Shown here: piece by piece, positions 24,688 through 37,081 of the stretch
Numbering within the stretch: position 1 is the first letter of the stretch
Layout of the letters: every line of letters begins with the position of its first letter
From: Hesseltinella vesiculosa
Taxonomy: Eukaryota; Mucoromycota; Mucoromycetes; Mucorales; Cunninghamellaceae
DNA length: 64,000 bases
Reading direction: 5' to 3'
Assembly (NCBI GenBank): GCA_002104935.1
Contig: MCGT01000015.1
Location: 186,001 to 250,000, forward strand
Notes under the pieces: generated by a model
The model's database searches: none
What the model was told of the DNA's origin: nothing
The model's input: only the letters and a program-made list of their open reading frames with translations
Made by a program: the position numbers and the translations under genes

Positions 24688-25992
24688 TTATTTCCTGCCG
24701 AATCGAGGAAGGGTGTGTCGAGCATCCGTCGAGGGGGTCCGCAAACCAGAAGACGAAGAAGTCAAGTCGTCCCGTGGGGTGCCAAAAACGCTATTGCGGA
24801 TGGGCGAAGGACGAGGCGAGGCAGGACGGCCGCGCACAGTAGGGATATGGGTGGCACGGGCTGGAGGCTTCTTGCTGACGGTGGGAATGGCCAGACGGGA
24901 AGGAGAGCGGGTGGGTATACCTGTGGATCGAGACGACGACAAGTTGCCGACCAGAGCAGGGGGAGGTTTGGGTGCGGGGATATGTGAGGATCGTTGGGCC
25001 AATCTAGACGTGGTGCCTCCAAAGCCAGACGTGGCGTGGGCTGAGGACGGTGGGGTGGGAAGGTGGCGGGAAGTGTTCGATCGCGACGGTGTGGGTACGT
25101 TGGCTTTTTGTGGTCGAGGGAGAGCGCTGGTGGTATGGGACGACGAGGTTGTGCTTGTGGTGGAATAATTGCTCATGCGGCTAGCGGTACGGGGGGAGGA
25201 ATCCATGCGGTTGTACAGCGGTATAGCATTGATGGGTAAGTTGCTTTGATGGTCGTCGCTGTTGATGCTAGGTGATCGGAATCGCTGTAGTGGAGGAGGT
25301 TTGAGTTCCAAGGGTGTATCCAACATGGGAGTTGTATAAACCGGTAGCATAGGGGGCTAAGCGAAAAAAAAAAAAAAATGGGACCGTAGAGAATGAGCCA
25401 CAGCGTTCAAAAAAAAAAGTCAAAAGCTTGCCTTTCGCAAAGAAGATGGAGGCAGTGGTTTTGAGCTGGGTAGATGAGGCCGAGGCTGTAGAAAAGTCTA
25501 TAAAAAAGGCAAGAAGCGCTATGGATGAGCGCACGGAAAGCCATGCCGGATTTTTTTTTCTTTGTCCAGGTACCTTGTTGTCAAGATGCCAAAAATCTTC
25601 CTTGGAGTCATCAAGATCAAGGGCAGAAAGGTTGGGTAAATCAGTTTCGTCATTGACATTCAAGATATTGTTGGCTTTGATAAGGTCATCCAGATTGATA
25701 CTGTCATCAGAAGCAGTGGAGCTCGTTGATTTTCGCCGTTGTTGGGCTGGTCGAGCTTGTGTTTCATCAACAGGCGATGGGCTGTCAATGAACGTGAGGT
25801 AAAGAAAGTGACGACCATGGAACAAAGAAAAAAAAAAAGAAGGAGGGTTAGTTGCCAAAATCCACAGGGTCCGATGTTAAAGACTTGCCCATGGTCGCTG
25901 CCATCTCTGTAGCCAGGAACGCCCATCAGCCAGCCTTGAACATTCTTGTCTGTATTCAATTCCAAGGGAGCCGCATATGTTGGTGATTGCAT
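24688..25992 (-). CDS. Ser/Pro-rich basic protein with SxIP-like motifs; two GC-AG introns
   Basis: No domain family is recognised. Four minus-strand exons, 25992-25889, 25781-25574, 25497-25432 and 25356-24688, keep frame and give 348 residues. Introns 1 and 3 start with GC in perfect contexts (GGGCAAGT and AAGGCAAGC); only these donors restore the frame. The N-terminus has a short aromatic/Gly block (VQGWLMGVPGYRDGSDHG). An acidic segment with SINLDDLIKANNILNV follows, then a long Ser/Thr/Pro/Arg-rich tail. The tail contains S/T-x-I-P motifs in basic Ser/Pro context: SSHIPAPK, STGIPTRS, ATHIPTVR. In other eukaryotes such motifs recruit proteins to microtubule plus ends through EB1, so a cytoskeletal role is a guess. 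No membrane segment. Confidence 0.65.
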
Positions 25993-26547
25993 TGAAAAGG
26001 ATTCGAAACAGAACAGGGTCAGGGATTAAAAAAAATCAAAATAAAAAAAAAGCAACGAAACTAAAAAGAGGAGGAAAATAAGGGAGGACGTGATGCCTTC
26101 CCTTTTTGATGCCGACCACAGTCCAGGGCAAAAACCAGGCTTGAATGCTGCCCCCCCCCCTCCCCCACACCCTGTGCCAATGCCAACCAGAAGGGGCCCA
26201 AATCCCACACTGGACCACTTGAAACAAGTCCAATATTGTTGGGGTAAAACTTCCACCCTTCGCATCTGGCCAGGTCCCGACGGGCAGCTGACTGTCCTTC
26301 CACTTGCAATCCTGGGCTTGGTTGATTCTACAGCCTAGATGGTCGTAGGACAGCTCACTGTGAATGATTTGGCTCTTGGTACAGACACGATCTTTCCATC
26401 CCTTCCTGCTGACTAGACAGGGTATTCAAGTCTGTGATGCTGAGTTTCCAGCCACCACTGCAAAAAAAAAAAAAAAAAAAAAAACCAGAGGCACAGTTTT
26501 TTCCTCGTCGCTTTCCCTCCCTCTTTTTTTTCTTTCATCAACACACC
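25993..26547. other. Divergent spacer between the Ser-rich gene and ELP3
   Basis: About 550 bp with both promoters. It contains a C-run block (26151-26166) and an A-run at 26462-26484. Open frames over it have no family resemblance. Confidence 0.5.
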
Positions 26548-28635
26548 ATGTCGGCAAAGAATAAAAAAGGTAAAGAAAACATAGCCAGAACACAGAGCAA
26601 ATGGCTGACGCTGCCATTTCTTTATTACTGCAGGACCTACCAATGTAAGCCAGACCGACATCTGCCATGGAGAGCCGAGATTGTTTACCTTGAGATCAAG
26701 CCAGATTCACCTCGATTTATTTTTTCTCCATGTTAGGCTGAATTGATGGTCAAAACATGTGGTGAAATCATCAACGAATTGGTCCTTGCGGCAAAAGAAG
26801 GTCGCGATATCAACCTCAATGCTCTGAAAAACAACCTGTCAAGAAAGAACAAGCTGCCTAACCAACCCAAGCTGGTCGATATCATTGCAGCTATTCCTGA
26901 ACAACACAAAGCTGCCTTGTTGCCTAAGCTAAAGGCCAAACCGGTGCGAACAGCGTCTGGTGTAAGTCGACGGTTTCTTAGAAAACAAAAACAAAAAAAA
27001 ACTCACCCTTGGTCTTAGATTGCCGTGGTGGCTGTCATGTGCAAACCCCATCGCTGTCCACATATTGCCATGACGGGGAATATCTGCGTGTAAGTGACCC
27101 TGACTTGTTTGGCATCCTATTAACGCCCAGCATTAGATACTGCCCAGGCGGCCCTGATTCCGACTTTGAATATTCCACACAATCCTACACCGGCTACGAA
27201 CCAACCTCCATGCGTGCCATCCGAGCCCGCTACGACCCTTACGAACAAGCACGAGGCCGGGTGGACCAACTTCGCAGTCTGGGCCACTCGGTGGACAAGG
27301 TGGAGTACATTTTGATGGGCGGCACGTTCATGTCCATGCCTGAAGACTACCGCAACTGGTTCATTGCCAACCTACACGATGCCCTTTCTGGGCATTCCAG
27401 TAATGAAATCGATGAAGCTGTCAGGTACAAGGAAACACCAGAAAAAAAAAAAAAAAGAGGAGACTAACGCGCGTTATGGACTAGATATTCGCAGCAGAGC
27501 CAAACCAAATGCATTGGTATCACGATTGAAACTCGACCTGATTACTGCTTGAAACCGCATCTAAGTCAAATGTTGCGCTATGGCTGTACTCGGTTGGAGA
27601 TCGGGGTGCAAAGTGTATACGAAGACGTCGCCAGAGATACAAACAGGTAAAACAAAAAAGAGAAGGCAGTTGACCCTCGTACTGATGTTTTTTTTTTTTC
27701 TGTTTGGGCAGAGGCCACACGGTCAAGGCCGTGACCGAATCGTTCCATTTGGCCAAGGATGCTGGGTTCAAGGTGGTGGCCCATATGATGCCTGACCTGC
27801 CCAACGTCGGGATGGAGCGCGATATGGAGCAATTCAAGGAATACTTTGAAAACCCAGCGTACCGATCCGACGGGTTGAAAATCTACCCCACACTGGTGAT
27901 CCGTGGCACTGGTCTGTACGAACTGTGGCGCACTGGCCGTTATCAAAACTATCCTCCCAACGCCCTTGTTGATTTGGTGGCCCGCATCTTGGCCTTGGTA
28001 CCACCTTGGACGCGCGTGTACCGAGTGCAACGTGATATCCCTATGCCGTTGGTGACGTCGGGTGTGGAGCACGGCAACCTGCGCGAGTTGGCCTTGCAAC
28101 GCATGAAGGATCTCGGCACCGAATGCCGTGACGTACGCACCCGTGAAGTTGGCATCACGGAAATCCACAACAAAATCAAACCGGACCAAGTCGAACTGAT
28201 CCGCCGCGACTATGTGGCCAATGGCGGCTGGGAAACCTTTTTGTCCTATGAAGATCCTCATCAAGACATCCTGGTGGGCTTGTTGCGTCTGCGCAAGTGC
28301 TCGCCCCAGACCTTCCGACCCGAGCTGACCTCCCAGCCAAGCTCCATCGTGCGTGAATTGCACGTGTATGGCTCCGTGGTGCCCATGCATGACCGTGACC
28401 CCACCAAGTTCCAGCATCAAGGTTTCGGTACCCTGCTCATGGAAGAAGCTGAGCGCATTGCTCGGGAAGAGCATGGCAGTGAAAAGCTGTCTGTCATTTC
28501 TGGTGTGGGTGTGCGTCATTATTATGCAAAGCTGGGCTACCAATTGGATGGTAAGAAAAAAACAATAGGCTGTTCCAAAACTGACTCGTCTTTTTTTTTT
28601 TCTCAGGGCCTTATATGTCAAAGAGCTTGGTTTAG
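26548..28635 (+). CDS. ELP3: Elongator complex catalytic subunit Elp3 (radical SAM + acetyltransferase)
   Basis: Catalytic subunit of Elongator, which starts formation of 5-carbonylmethyl uridine at the tRNA wobble position. Eight exons: 26548-26569, 26634-26644, 26737-26961, 27019-27089, 27137-27424, 27485-27646, 27712-28550 and 28607-28635, giving 548 residues, the family length. Exon 2 is only 11 nt (2+9) yet restores the frame to GPTN. The radical SAM cluster Cys are C99, C109 and C112 ([14 protein letters not shown]), followed by [20 protein letters not shown]. The tRNA/SAM core has [16 protein letters not shown] and ARDTNRGHTV. The C-terminal GNAT domain shows the acetyl-CoA loop [13 protein letters not shown] and ends [20 protein letters not shown]. 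Identification is certain. Confidence 0.97.
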
Positions 28636-29139
28636 ATAGTTTCTTGAAAATCCAAATTAAAAATTAAAAAAAAGGCTTGCATGGACCTTGTTTTGCCCTT
28701 GAAAAAGAGTTTGCTCATGAGACGCCATGCCGGAGGTGACACTGACAAAAACCACGTGGCCAACTCTTTTGTTTCAAATGGGCATTGGCGCTTTTTTGTT
28801 GGCTGTGGGGAGAGGGACTCGAGGTCAGTTCATCCATGGCATTTCTTCGGGCCATCCTCTTTCATCCCTTAGGCAAAAGGTAGGGCGCAGAGCGGCGGTA
28901 GCCAGCCATGCTTTTTTTTCTTAAAAAATAAAAAGGAAGCGCTTTGGACTCTTGGATGGCACGTTCTAAAAGGACCAATCAGCAAGAGCACAGGTGGAGA
29001 ACAGAGGGGGGACCGGCTGTTGAGCCTCTTTTTTTTTCCCTTTTCAGACCGACCCTCAGTTTTTTTCCATTCCTCTCTTTCTCCCTTTTTTTCTGCCTCT
29101 TGTTTACGTCAGTCTTTTTTCTTATTTATTTTATTCTTC
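28636..29139. other. Spacer and promoter before PHO85
   Basis: About 500 bp with no supportable gene. Pyrimidine-rich tracts (29025-29135) lead into the kinase start codon, as for other genes in the window. Confidence 0.5.
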
Positions 29140-30057
29140 ATGGCATCATCAAATGGGATGGACCGTTACCAACGATTAGAGAAGCTTGGTGAAGGAACAT
29201 ACGCCACTGTTTACAAAGGCCGCAATCGAGTCAGTCAAGAGGTGGTGGCACTGAAGGAAATTCACCTGGATGCCGAAGAAGGAGCGCCGTCGACGGCCAT
29301 CCGAGAAATCTCACTGATGAAGGAGCTCAAACACCCCAACATCATGCGCCTGATGGATGTCATTCATACCGAAAACAAACTGGTGCTCGTGTTTGAATAC
29401 ATGGATCAAGACCTGAAAAAATATATGGATGCGCATGCCAAAGCTACCCATGGCGCTTTGGATCTACTGACCATCAAGAAATTCATGTTCCAGCTGTTAC
29501 GAGGCATTGCTTATTGTCATGAGAACCGCGTGCTTCATCGTGATCTCAAACCACAGAACCTGCTTATCAACAAGCGTGGCGAGCTGAAACTCGGTGACTT
29601 TGGTCTTGCCCGTGCCTTTGGTATTCCTGTCAATACCTTTAGTAACGAGGTTGTCACCCTCTGGTATCGCGCCCCCGACGTCCTCCTCGGCTCTCGCATG
29701 TACTCCACCTCCATCGATATCTGGTCAGCCGGCTGCATCATGGCTGAAATGTATACTGGCCGTCCACTCTTCCCCGGCACCACCAATGACGACCAGCTCC
29801 AGCGCATCTTCCGCATGATGGGCACCCCTACCGAACAAACCTGGCCCAACGTGTCACAGTTACCTGAATACAACAAGGCCAACCAGCAATACTATCCTCC
29901 CCAGACCATCTTCCAAATCCTGACCAACATCGACCCTCTTGGCCTCGACCTTTTGAACCGCATGCTACAATATCAACCTCAGCTTCGCATCCCTGCCAAA
30001 GAAGCTCTGAATCATAGCTACTTTGATCAAGTTAGAAACCTGCCTTTTGGCGAATAA
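29140..30057 (+). CDS. PHO85: Cyclin-dependent kinase Pho85 / CDK5 type
   Basis: Ser/Thr kinase partnered by Pcl-type cyclins, controlling phosphate response, glycogen, polarity and cell-cycle entry in yeast. A single uninterrupted exon of 305 residues, which is unusual in this intron-rich window. Motifs in order: Gly-loop [21 protein letters not shown] with the ATP lysine, the cyclin-binding helix [11 protein letters not shown], catalytic [19 protein letters not shown], an activation loop [20 protein letters not shown] and the CDK insert. The activation loop has Ser where cell-cycle CDKs have the CAK Thr, as in Pho85 and CDK5. Cdc28/CDK1 is excluded by these features. The ATG at 29140 is preceded by a CT-rich leader; the extra upstream frame is only this leader. 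AATAAA-like signals lie near 30228. Confidence 0.95.
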   Translation: MASSNGMDRYQRLEKLGEGTYATVYKGRNRVSQEVVALKEIHLDAEEGAPSTAIREISLMKELKHPNIMRLMDVIHTENKLVLVFEYMDQDLKKYMDAHAKATHGALDLLTIKKFMFQLLRGIAYCHENRVLHRDLKPQNLLINKRGELKLGDFGLARAFGIPVNTFSNEVVTLWYRAPDVLLGSRMYSTSIDIWSAGCIMAEMYTGRPLFPGTTNDDQLQRIFRMMGTPTEQTWPNVSQLPEYNKANQQYYPPQTIFQILTNIDPLGLDLLNRMLQYQPQLRIPAKEALNHSYFDQVRNLPFGE

Positions 30058-30335
30058 CCTCCTCCTTCCCTCGGCAATCTCGGTTTTGACTCCATCTTTC
30101 TAGTCACTATTCCACTCATGATACACACCTTACTAGCTTCCTTTGCCTTGTTCTCTCCTCTTCTTTTTTTTTTTTTTTAATCATTTGTCATATTACCTTT
30201 TTTCTCTTACAAGTTGGCATTGAGAACAAATAAAAAAATAATAAAATGGTCGGAAACTTTTTTTTTTATTTGTAAATTGGATGGATCGTTTGTTGCCTGC
30301 CCCTTTTGTTTTTGAGATGGCAAGGGGGGGAATGA

Positions 30336-30521
30336 TTAAATAGAAGGATGGGATTCTTGGTCTCGAATTTTCTGCCGAACTTCGTCAATGTGCTGCTTCA
30401 CCATGTCGTCCTTGGCGACAAGGTCTACCCATTCACGTCGTAGTTGAGCGATTTCTTCTTTAAGCCTATCCTGGTCTGCTTGAGACATGGACGTAGTGGA
30501 CGAATTCAGTGGTTGGGTCAT
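30336..30521 (-). CDS. Small coiled-coil protein, 61 aa
   Basis: Not recognised with confidence. A single exon of 61 residues. After a Ser/Thr-rich start (MTQPLNSSTTSMSQ), residues 16-57 form one charged amphipathic helix (RLKEEIAQLRREWVDL, then VKQHIDEVRQKIRDQ), typical of small complex subunits. A faint resemblance of the VKQHI stretch to Swi5/Sae3-type recombination mediators is too weak to use. It converges with PHO85, and its 3' end lies about 280 bp from the PHO85 stop. The clean amphipathic pattern and the ATG in a purine-poor leader favour a real gene. Confidence 0.55.
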   Translation of the reverse strand: MTQPLNSSTTSMSQADQDRLKEEIAQLRREWVDLVAKDDMVKQHIDEVRQKIRDQESHPSI

Positions 30522-31313
30522 GGTTTGCTAATATGCTTTCCCCCCTTTTTCAACCCTCGACAATAAAAAAGAAAAAGGCAGAAAAGAGACAGAAAAAAAA
30601 AAAGAAAAAAAAAGTCAGAAAATGGCCAATTTTATGGTTGGCGTCAAAATTAGCGTGCTCAATTTTGTGGGACGCCGGCTGTTTCTCCTTGTTACATGCT
30701 CAAATAAAAATAACCCATGGGCGTTTTTTCATAGCCCACTGCGCGACGTTGCGTTTGTTGACTTTCTGCCTCTTTCTTTTCGCACCACAGGGACAAAAAT
30801 CATCCTCGGTGACGTCACGCATTGGGAAATCATGGCTTTCCTTGAAAACAACGGGGCAACGTTGAAAACCCAATCATTTTTTCTAGCGTGAGCGGATCCA
30901 CAAGGCAAGATGCTGTTTTAGTCACAAAAAGGACCACCTTGCCACCAAGAGAAATTGCAAAAAAATGGCTGCGATGGTGTTTCCATGTCCGCCACTGCAG
31001 TCCGACCGAGTTTTCTGCAGGCACATCGCCTCAGTAAAAGAAACATTCATTTATTTTTTACTATTCATGATGCATCTTGTTAAAACCAGCCAAGGGGGGG
31101 GCCTTTTGGATATGGCCGGTCAAAAGAAACAGTGCAAAAATCTTCAAAAAATCAGCATCACTAGGGAAAACGGTGGTTGTAGGCATCGTCGGTGCTGATT
31201 GGACAAGGAGCCCACCGCTGTTTTTGGCCCGGGCTTCGAAAAAAAAAATAAAGAATGGCTGGGCCAGTTATTTTTTTTTTTTCCTCTTCTTCCTCTATTT
31301 AGCGTTATACAAT
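30522..31313. other. Divergent spacer between the small coiled-coil gene and RPS3
   Basis: About 790 bp with no supportable gene. It should include the strong ribosomal-protein promoter. T/C-rich tracts sit just upstream of the RPS3 start (31270-31310). Poly-A tracts follow the small-gene start. Confidence 0.5.
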
Positions 31314-32328
<1,015 letters not shown>

Positions 32329-32557
32329 ATTTGACCTCTTTTTTCCCTTTCCCCTTTTTTTTTGTGTACAAAATAAAAAATGATCTCAAATCAAAACACA
32401 GGGCCATGGTGTCGGCCAATGAAAAAGTCCGTCCAAACGCCCCGTCCAAACTGTTTTTATTTTCTTGCTCCCTTTCTGTTTCAATCACCCTTTTTTTTCT
32501 TCTTTTTGTGCCTTTTATCATCTTGCCAGTGATTGTTGCTTGATTTTATTCTTGACC

Positions 32558-33762
32558 ATGACAGAAATCCTTTACAACGAAGCCAACGGTTATGTGGATG
32601 CCATTTTGCGTGGTTATCGCTCAGGCATCTTGACCTCCACCCACTACCTCAACCTGACACAATGCGAAACGCTCGAAGGTACATAAAGAACACGACTGTC
32701 GTTGATGACCTTTCTGATGACCTACATTTATTTTATTTTTACTTTTTTGTTAGACTTGCGCTTGCAAATCGGGGCTACGGATTATGGGACCTTGTTGCAG
32801 AATGAACCTTCGCCCATTTCCACATCAACCATCTCGGAACGATTGACACAACGGTTGGTGGAAGAGTTTGACTATATCCGCTCGGTGGCCACACAACCCC
32901 TGACCAAATTCTTGGACTACATCACCTATCAATACATGATCGACAATGTTATCCTCCTGATTACTGGCACCTTGCACGAACGTGATACCCATGAGCTGTT
33001 AGAACGCTGTCATCCCCTGGGCGTCTTTGAATCGATGCCTGCTCTGTGCGTGGCCACCACCGTGGCTGAGCTCTACAACACAGTGCTGGTGGAAACCCCC
33101 CTTGGTAAGCATTTCATCCTGTCAACAGCCGTCGCTCACCTCTCTTTTCAGCCCCTTACTTTGCAAACTGCTTAAGTGCCCATGATTTGGATGAACTCAA
33201 CATTGAAATCATCCGCAACACCTTGTATAAGGCTTACTTGGAAGACTTTTACAGCTTTTGCCAAACCTTGGATGGACCCACAGCCGAAGTGATGGGCGAT
33301 ATTTTGCGAGTAAGCCACCCTCTTGCTTTCTTGCCCAGCTCATGCCCTTTTCTCTAGTTTGAATCCGATCGACGAACTGTCAACATCACCATCAACTCCT
33401 TCGGCACTGAATTGACAAAGGAAGACCGCAAGAAGCTGTTCCCTGCCTTGGGCCGCCTGTACCCCGAAGGTCACGCTCGCTTGGCCATGTCCGACGAAGT
33501 GGAGCAAGTCAAGGCTGTGTGCGACGTCATCCATGAATACCGCGGCTTCTTTGACGCCTCGTCCGACCGCACCTTGGAAGACAAGTTCTTTGAACAAGAA
33601 GTCTTCCTCAACCGCTTGGCCTTCCAGCAACAATTCAACTTTGGTATCTTCTATGCCTATGTCAAATTGAAGGAACAGGAAATCAGAAACATTGTCTGGA
33701 TCTCTGAATGCATTTCTCAAAACCAAAAGGACCGCATCGGCTCTTATATCAACGTCATGTAA
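32558..33762 (+). CDS. VMA6: V-type H+-ATPase V0 subunit d (Vma6)
   Basis: Soluble V0 subunit that links the membrane ring to the central stalk of the vacuolar proton pump. Exons 32558-32678, 32754-33104, 33152-33309 and 33358-33762, in phase, give 344 residues, the usual size. The N-terminus reads [20 protein letters not shown] and the next exon [17 protein letters not shown], both near-invariant. [20 protein letters not shown] and [13 protein letters not shown] are typical. The C-terminus ends [20 protein letters not shown], then YINVM. All introns are 47-75 nt with GT-AG ends. AATAAA at about 33799. Firm identification. Confidence 0.96.
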
Positions 33763-34049
33763 ACTATCTTATCTCCTTACCCTTCTTGTTTTCTGAAATA
33801 AAGCGATGAACCGCCTTTTTTCGTATTCGCCCGTCTTTTTTTTTTTTTTTTTTTCACTCTTGACGTCGTGCCATTTTTCATCTTCGCATCTCTCTTCTAC
33901 AAGTCAAGATTGGCCGGCTGCGGTTGGAAAGTGGAAAACACCTGTGCCATGGAGCCCAACCTTGGCTTCCATTTCGAGAACCGTGCGGATCAGCAGCAGT
34001 CGGTCGTTTTTTTTATTCGCCACTCTTCCTTTTTCCGAGGCTGATGACA

Positions 34050-34861
34050 TCAACTATCATTGGACTGCCAGCTGGTCATAAAAAAGTCGCCCCTACTGGC
34101 GACCTCCCGTGCCTGGAACTCCTCGGTGGAATTGGAATTGGGATAAGGTTCGTCAGGGATGGGTTTACCGAGGAACGGGCACAGCTTTTCGTAGCCTTCG
34201 CCGAGCTGCATGATCAGCAGACGTTCGGGCGGCACGGTCTTGATCACCTCTTCATTGTGCTTTCGGTACAGATCACAAATGTACTTTTCATCCTTGAGCT
34301 TCTGTCGGTCCTTTCTCAAAAGACCACCCATGGCTGTGTGAGTGACCAATCTGAGAATCTGGCCCCTCTGGCCCGGAGGATAAACAAACTCCTCTTCGCT
34401 GCCCAGGTAATGCTTGAAAATCGTATTGCACACGCTCTTGTACCAGCTTTCGGGACTACGTATCGTCAAAATCAGCTTTGCGTTGGGATAGACTTCCATC
34501 AATTCTAAAGAGGAAGTCGATGAGACGATGGTCACTTGACCTGTATTCTTGCCTTTATAAAAATCCACGGTTGGGTAGTCTACTGCGGCATCGTAGCCTT
34601 CATAGACTTTATCCCACCCCTCGGCGCCAAACGTGCCAGGATGGTCATACGCCTTGATCCAAGCTGTCGTATCCTGGCCGTGCATGCCCACCTCCTTCAT
34701 ATGGTGTGTTTTGTATCTTAAGGAAAAAAACGTGTGAAAAAACCGAAGAAGGCTCATGCGTTCCTGCGCCCGGATAGAACTTACCCTAGCCGGTTCAGGG
34801 CAAGATGCAGAGAAAACGTCCCTGTGCGTCCAGGCGCACATCCAATCACTTCGAGAGGCAT
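34050..34861 (-). CDS. Sulfotransferase-like P-loop protein, paralogue A
   Basis: P-loop protein of the eukaryotic Sulfotransfer_4-type family, whose substrates in fungi are mostly unknown. Exons 34861-34785, 34716-34553 and 34504-34050 give 231 residues. The N-terminus VIGCAPGRTGTFSLHLAL holds the PAPS-like P-loop. The second motif is YPNAKLILTIRSPESWYKSV (3'-phosphate-binding Arg/Ser region). LLIMQLGEGYEKLCPFLG and PIPDEPYPNSNSTEEF close the core. Intron 2 begins with GC (AAAG|GCAAG) and ends TTTAG; only this restores the frame. Two paralogues lie at 41970-42932 (minus) and 44840-45636 (plus), with the same GC intron at the same codon. No membrane segment or signal peptide is seen. Confidence 0.85.
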
Positions 34862-35257
34862 GTTTTACCGAAAGAGAATAAAAAGAGAATAGAAAGAAAA
34901 AGACCAAGATTGCAATTATTTTTTTTTCGAGGCTTGTTCATGCATATTTGTGTTGGTGCATCATGGGCCTGTATTGTAACAGTGGCTGCGATTGCTGGCG
35001 CCCCTCTTTCCGTTTTTACTGTTTTAAACCTCCGATTGTAAACAATTGACATTGGGCTCAACCCGGAAAGCCCCGCAACACAATCCAAGGCAGCAGAATT
35101 CTCTTTGGTCAGCAACTATTGACGGGATTCTCTGTATAGACTTTAATTTGACTGAACTATTTACACGATGAGGAGGGGAAACATGCACACAGACAAAAGG
35201 CAAAAGGGATCCTTTTTTTTTGCGGTTGTGATGGAAATGGAGCGAGCCACATAGTGT
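34862..35257. other. Spacer between paralogue A and the Hsp40 gene
   Basis: About 400 bp: the promoter of paralogue A on one side and the Hsp40 3' end on the other. AT-rich, with no gene seen. Confidence 0.5.
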
Positions 35258-36865
35258 CTATTGCTGAGTACAGTTGATACCACCACCAGCATGCCCTTCA
35301 TCCTCCGAATCTTGATCATAGGCATTGCGAGGGAGCTGGGTGCTTCCATAAGCGTCTATGTCACCTGGGATCAAGCTGCACTCGTCAATGATGTCGTGTT
35401 TGGCGGCTGAGGCTGGGGGATGGGGTGGCAAAGCAGAGAGCAAGGCCGACAGATCCATGAGCTCTTTGTCGTCAGGGAACTCCACGTTGAATTGAATATA
35501 CAGGTCGCCACGATCATCTGTGCGGCGGTAGATAGGCATGCCTTCATGAGGGATGCGCTTGACCATGTTGGGCTTGATGACGCTGCCGGCAGGGTGCTTG
35601 ACGCGGATGCCGCGGCCATCCAGATGCGTCAAGAGGATCTTGTCAAACCCGCACAGGGCTTCGGTCAGGCTGAGGTCGATGCGGCACATCAGGTCAGCCC
35701 CATCTCGCTGGAACACGTCGTGTTCTTTTTGCTGCAGAACAAGGCACACATCACCAGGGTCGATCCCAGGCTACCATCAAATGAAAGGAACACGGTCAGC
35801 CTCGGTCTTTTTTTTTGGCTGCGCCACGCTGATGCTCTCCACATCTTGTTTGCTTTACCTCTTGATCACCTTCACCTTTCAAAACGATCTTTTGTCCGTT
35901 GGTCATGCCTTTTTCAATGAAAATCTCGATGATCTTCTTTTCAGCAGTGACCTTCTTGCCCTTGCATTTTTTGCAGCGGTCCTTGACAATTTCGCCTGTA
36001 GCATCACAGTCCTTGCAAGGGACTTGCATTTGTTGGAACATGCCCATGCCTACTTGCTTCGCAACCACTTGGAAACCACGGCCTTTACATCCTGTACATG
36101 GTTTGGTAGCTCCAGTCTTGCCACCACGACTGAGCAAAAAAAAAAAAAAAAAAATCATGAGATCCACAGTGACCCCAACATTTCTGTCCAGCTTTACCCT
36201 TGACAGGTGACACAAATGACGTTCTTTTCCATTGCCATCTTCGTGCGCTTGCCATTGTACAGGTTTTCCAAAGACACAGCCAAAGGTGTGCGCATGGTTT
36301 CCCCCTTTCTCGGGCCGCGGGGAGGCATGCCAAAACCAGCACCTCCATCGAAGCCAAAGCCGCCGCCGCCGCCAAACAAGTTGGCGAAAAGATCGTCAGC
36401 AGACATGCCACCAGGGCCTCCAGCCCCACCGGGACCATCGGGACCAAAACGATCGTATTCGGCTCGTCGTTGTGGATCGGACAAAACTTCATATGCATGT
36501 GATATTTCCTTGAACTAGAACAAACAAAATCACTCAAGTCAGAATCACACGAGAAGCTTCCATGGTCGTCTTACTCGTTCGCCTTCATCAGGATTCTTGT
36601 CAGGATGATACTTCATGGCCTAAAACAAAGAAAAGCAAAACGTCAATACCGATTGTTTTATTCGATTGGCGGATAAAATCCATGCGATGCTAAGCAAACG
36701 TACGAGTTTACGATAGGCCTATAAAATAAGCGTTGGACATGAGTTACCAGGAACGTCCAGCAAGGAGTGATCACTTATGCTTTTTTCTTTTACCTTTTTG
36801 ATTTCATGATCGGATGCTTCGATTTCCACATCCAAGATTTCGTAATAGGCAGAATCTACCACCAT
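35258..36865 (-). CDS. YDJ1: Type I (class A) Hsp40/DnaJ co-chaperone with CaaX box, Ydj1 type
   Basis: Stimulates Hsp70 ATPase and delivers clients in the cytosol and at membranes. Six exons: 36865-36794, 36718-36704 (15 nt, AYRKL), 36619-36575, 36514-36198, 36129-35859 and 35770-35258, giving 410 residues, like Ydj1. The J domain carries HPD in MKYHPDKNPDEGER. A Gly/Phe region (FGGGGGFGFDGGAGFG) follows. Four CxxCxGxG-type zinc repeats follow: CVTCQGRG, CTGCKGRG, CKDCDATG and CKKCKGKK. The C-terminal substrate domain ends with EDEGHAGGGINCTQQ, a CaaX box that predicts farnesylation and membrane docking. Class A, the CaaX and the absence of a signal peptide favour cytosolic Ydj1 over Mdj1 or Scj1. 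Confidence 0.95.
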
Positions 36866-37081
36866 TTTAATTCAATGGACAAAAAAAGTGGGGAAGAGCA
36901 AGAAAAAGAATTCAGAAAAAAAAAATACAAAAAAGCATTGCCCGCTGACACCCAAATTAGCCTGCTTTTTTTTCCTGGCTGGACCTTTTCAATCTGTGTA
37001 GCCTGGGGTCCCGTTGAAAAGTATGTCTTCAGAACAGACCAGGATCTAAAAGAAATAGATACTCATGCTGTTGAAAGCAAA

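Noticed and set aside
26090..26338. 82-codon frame upstream of ELP3
   Set aside because: It is built around a C-run, with overlapping open frames on both strands and no resemblance to a family. It lies in the divergent promoter.
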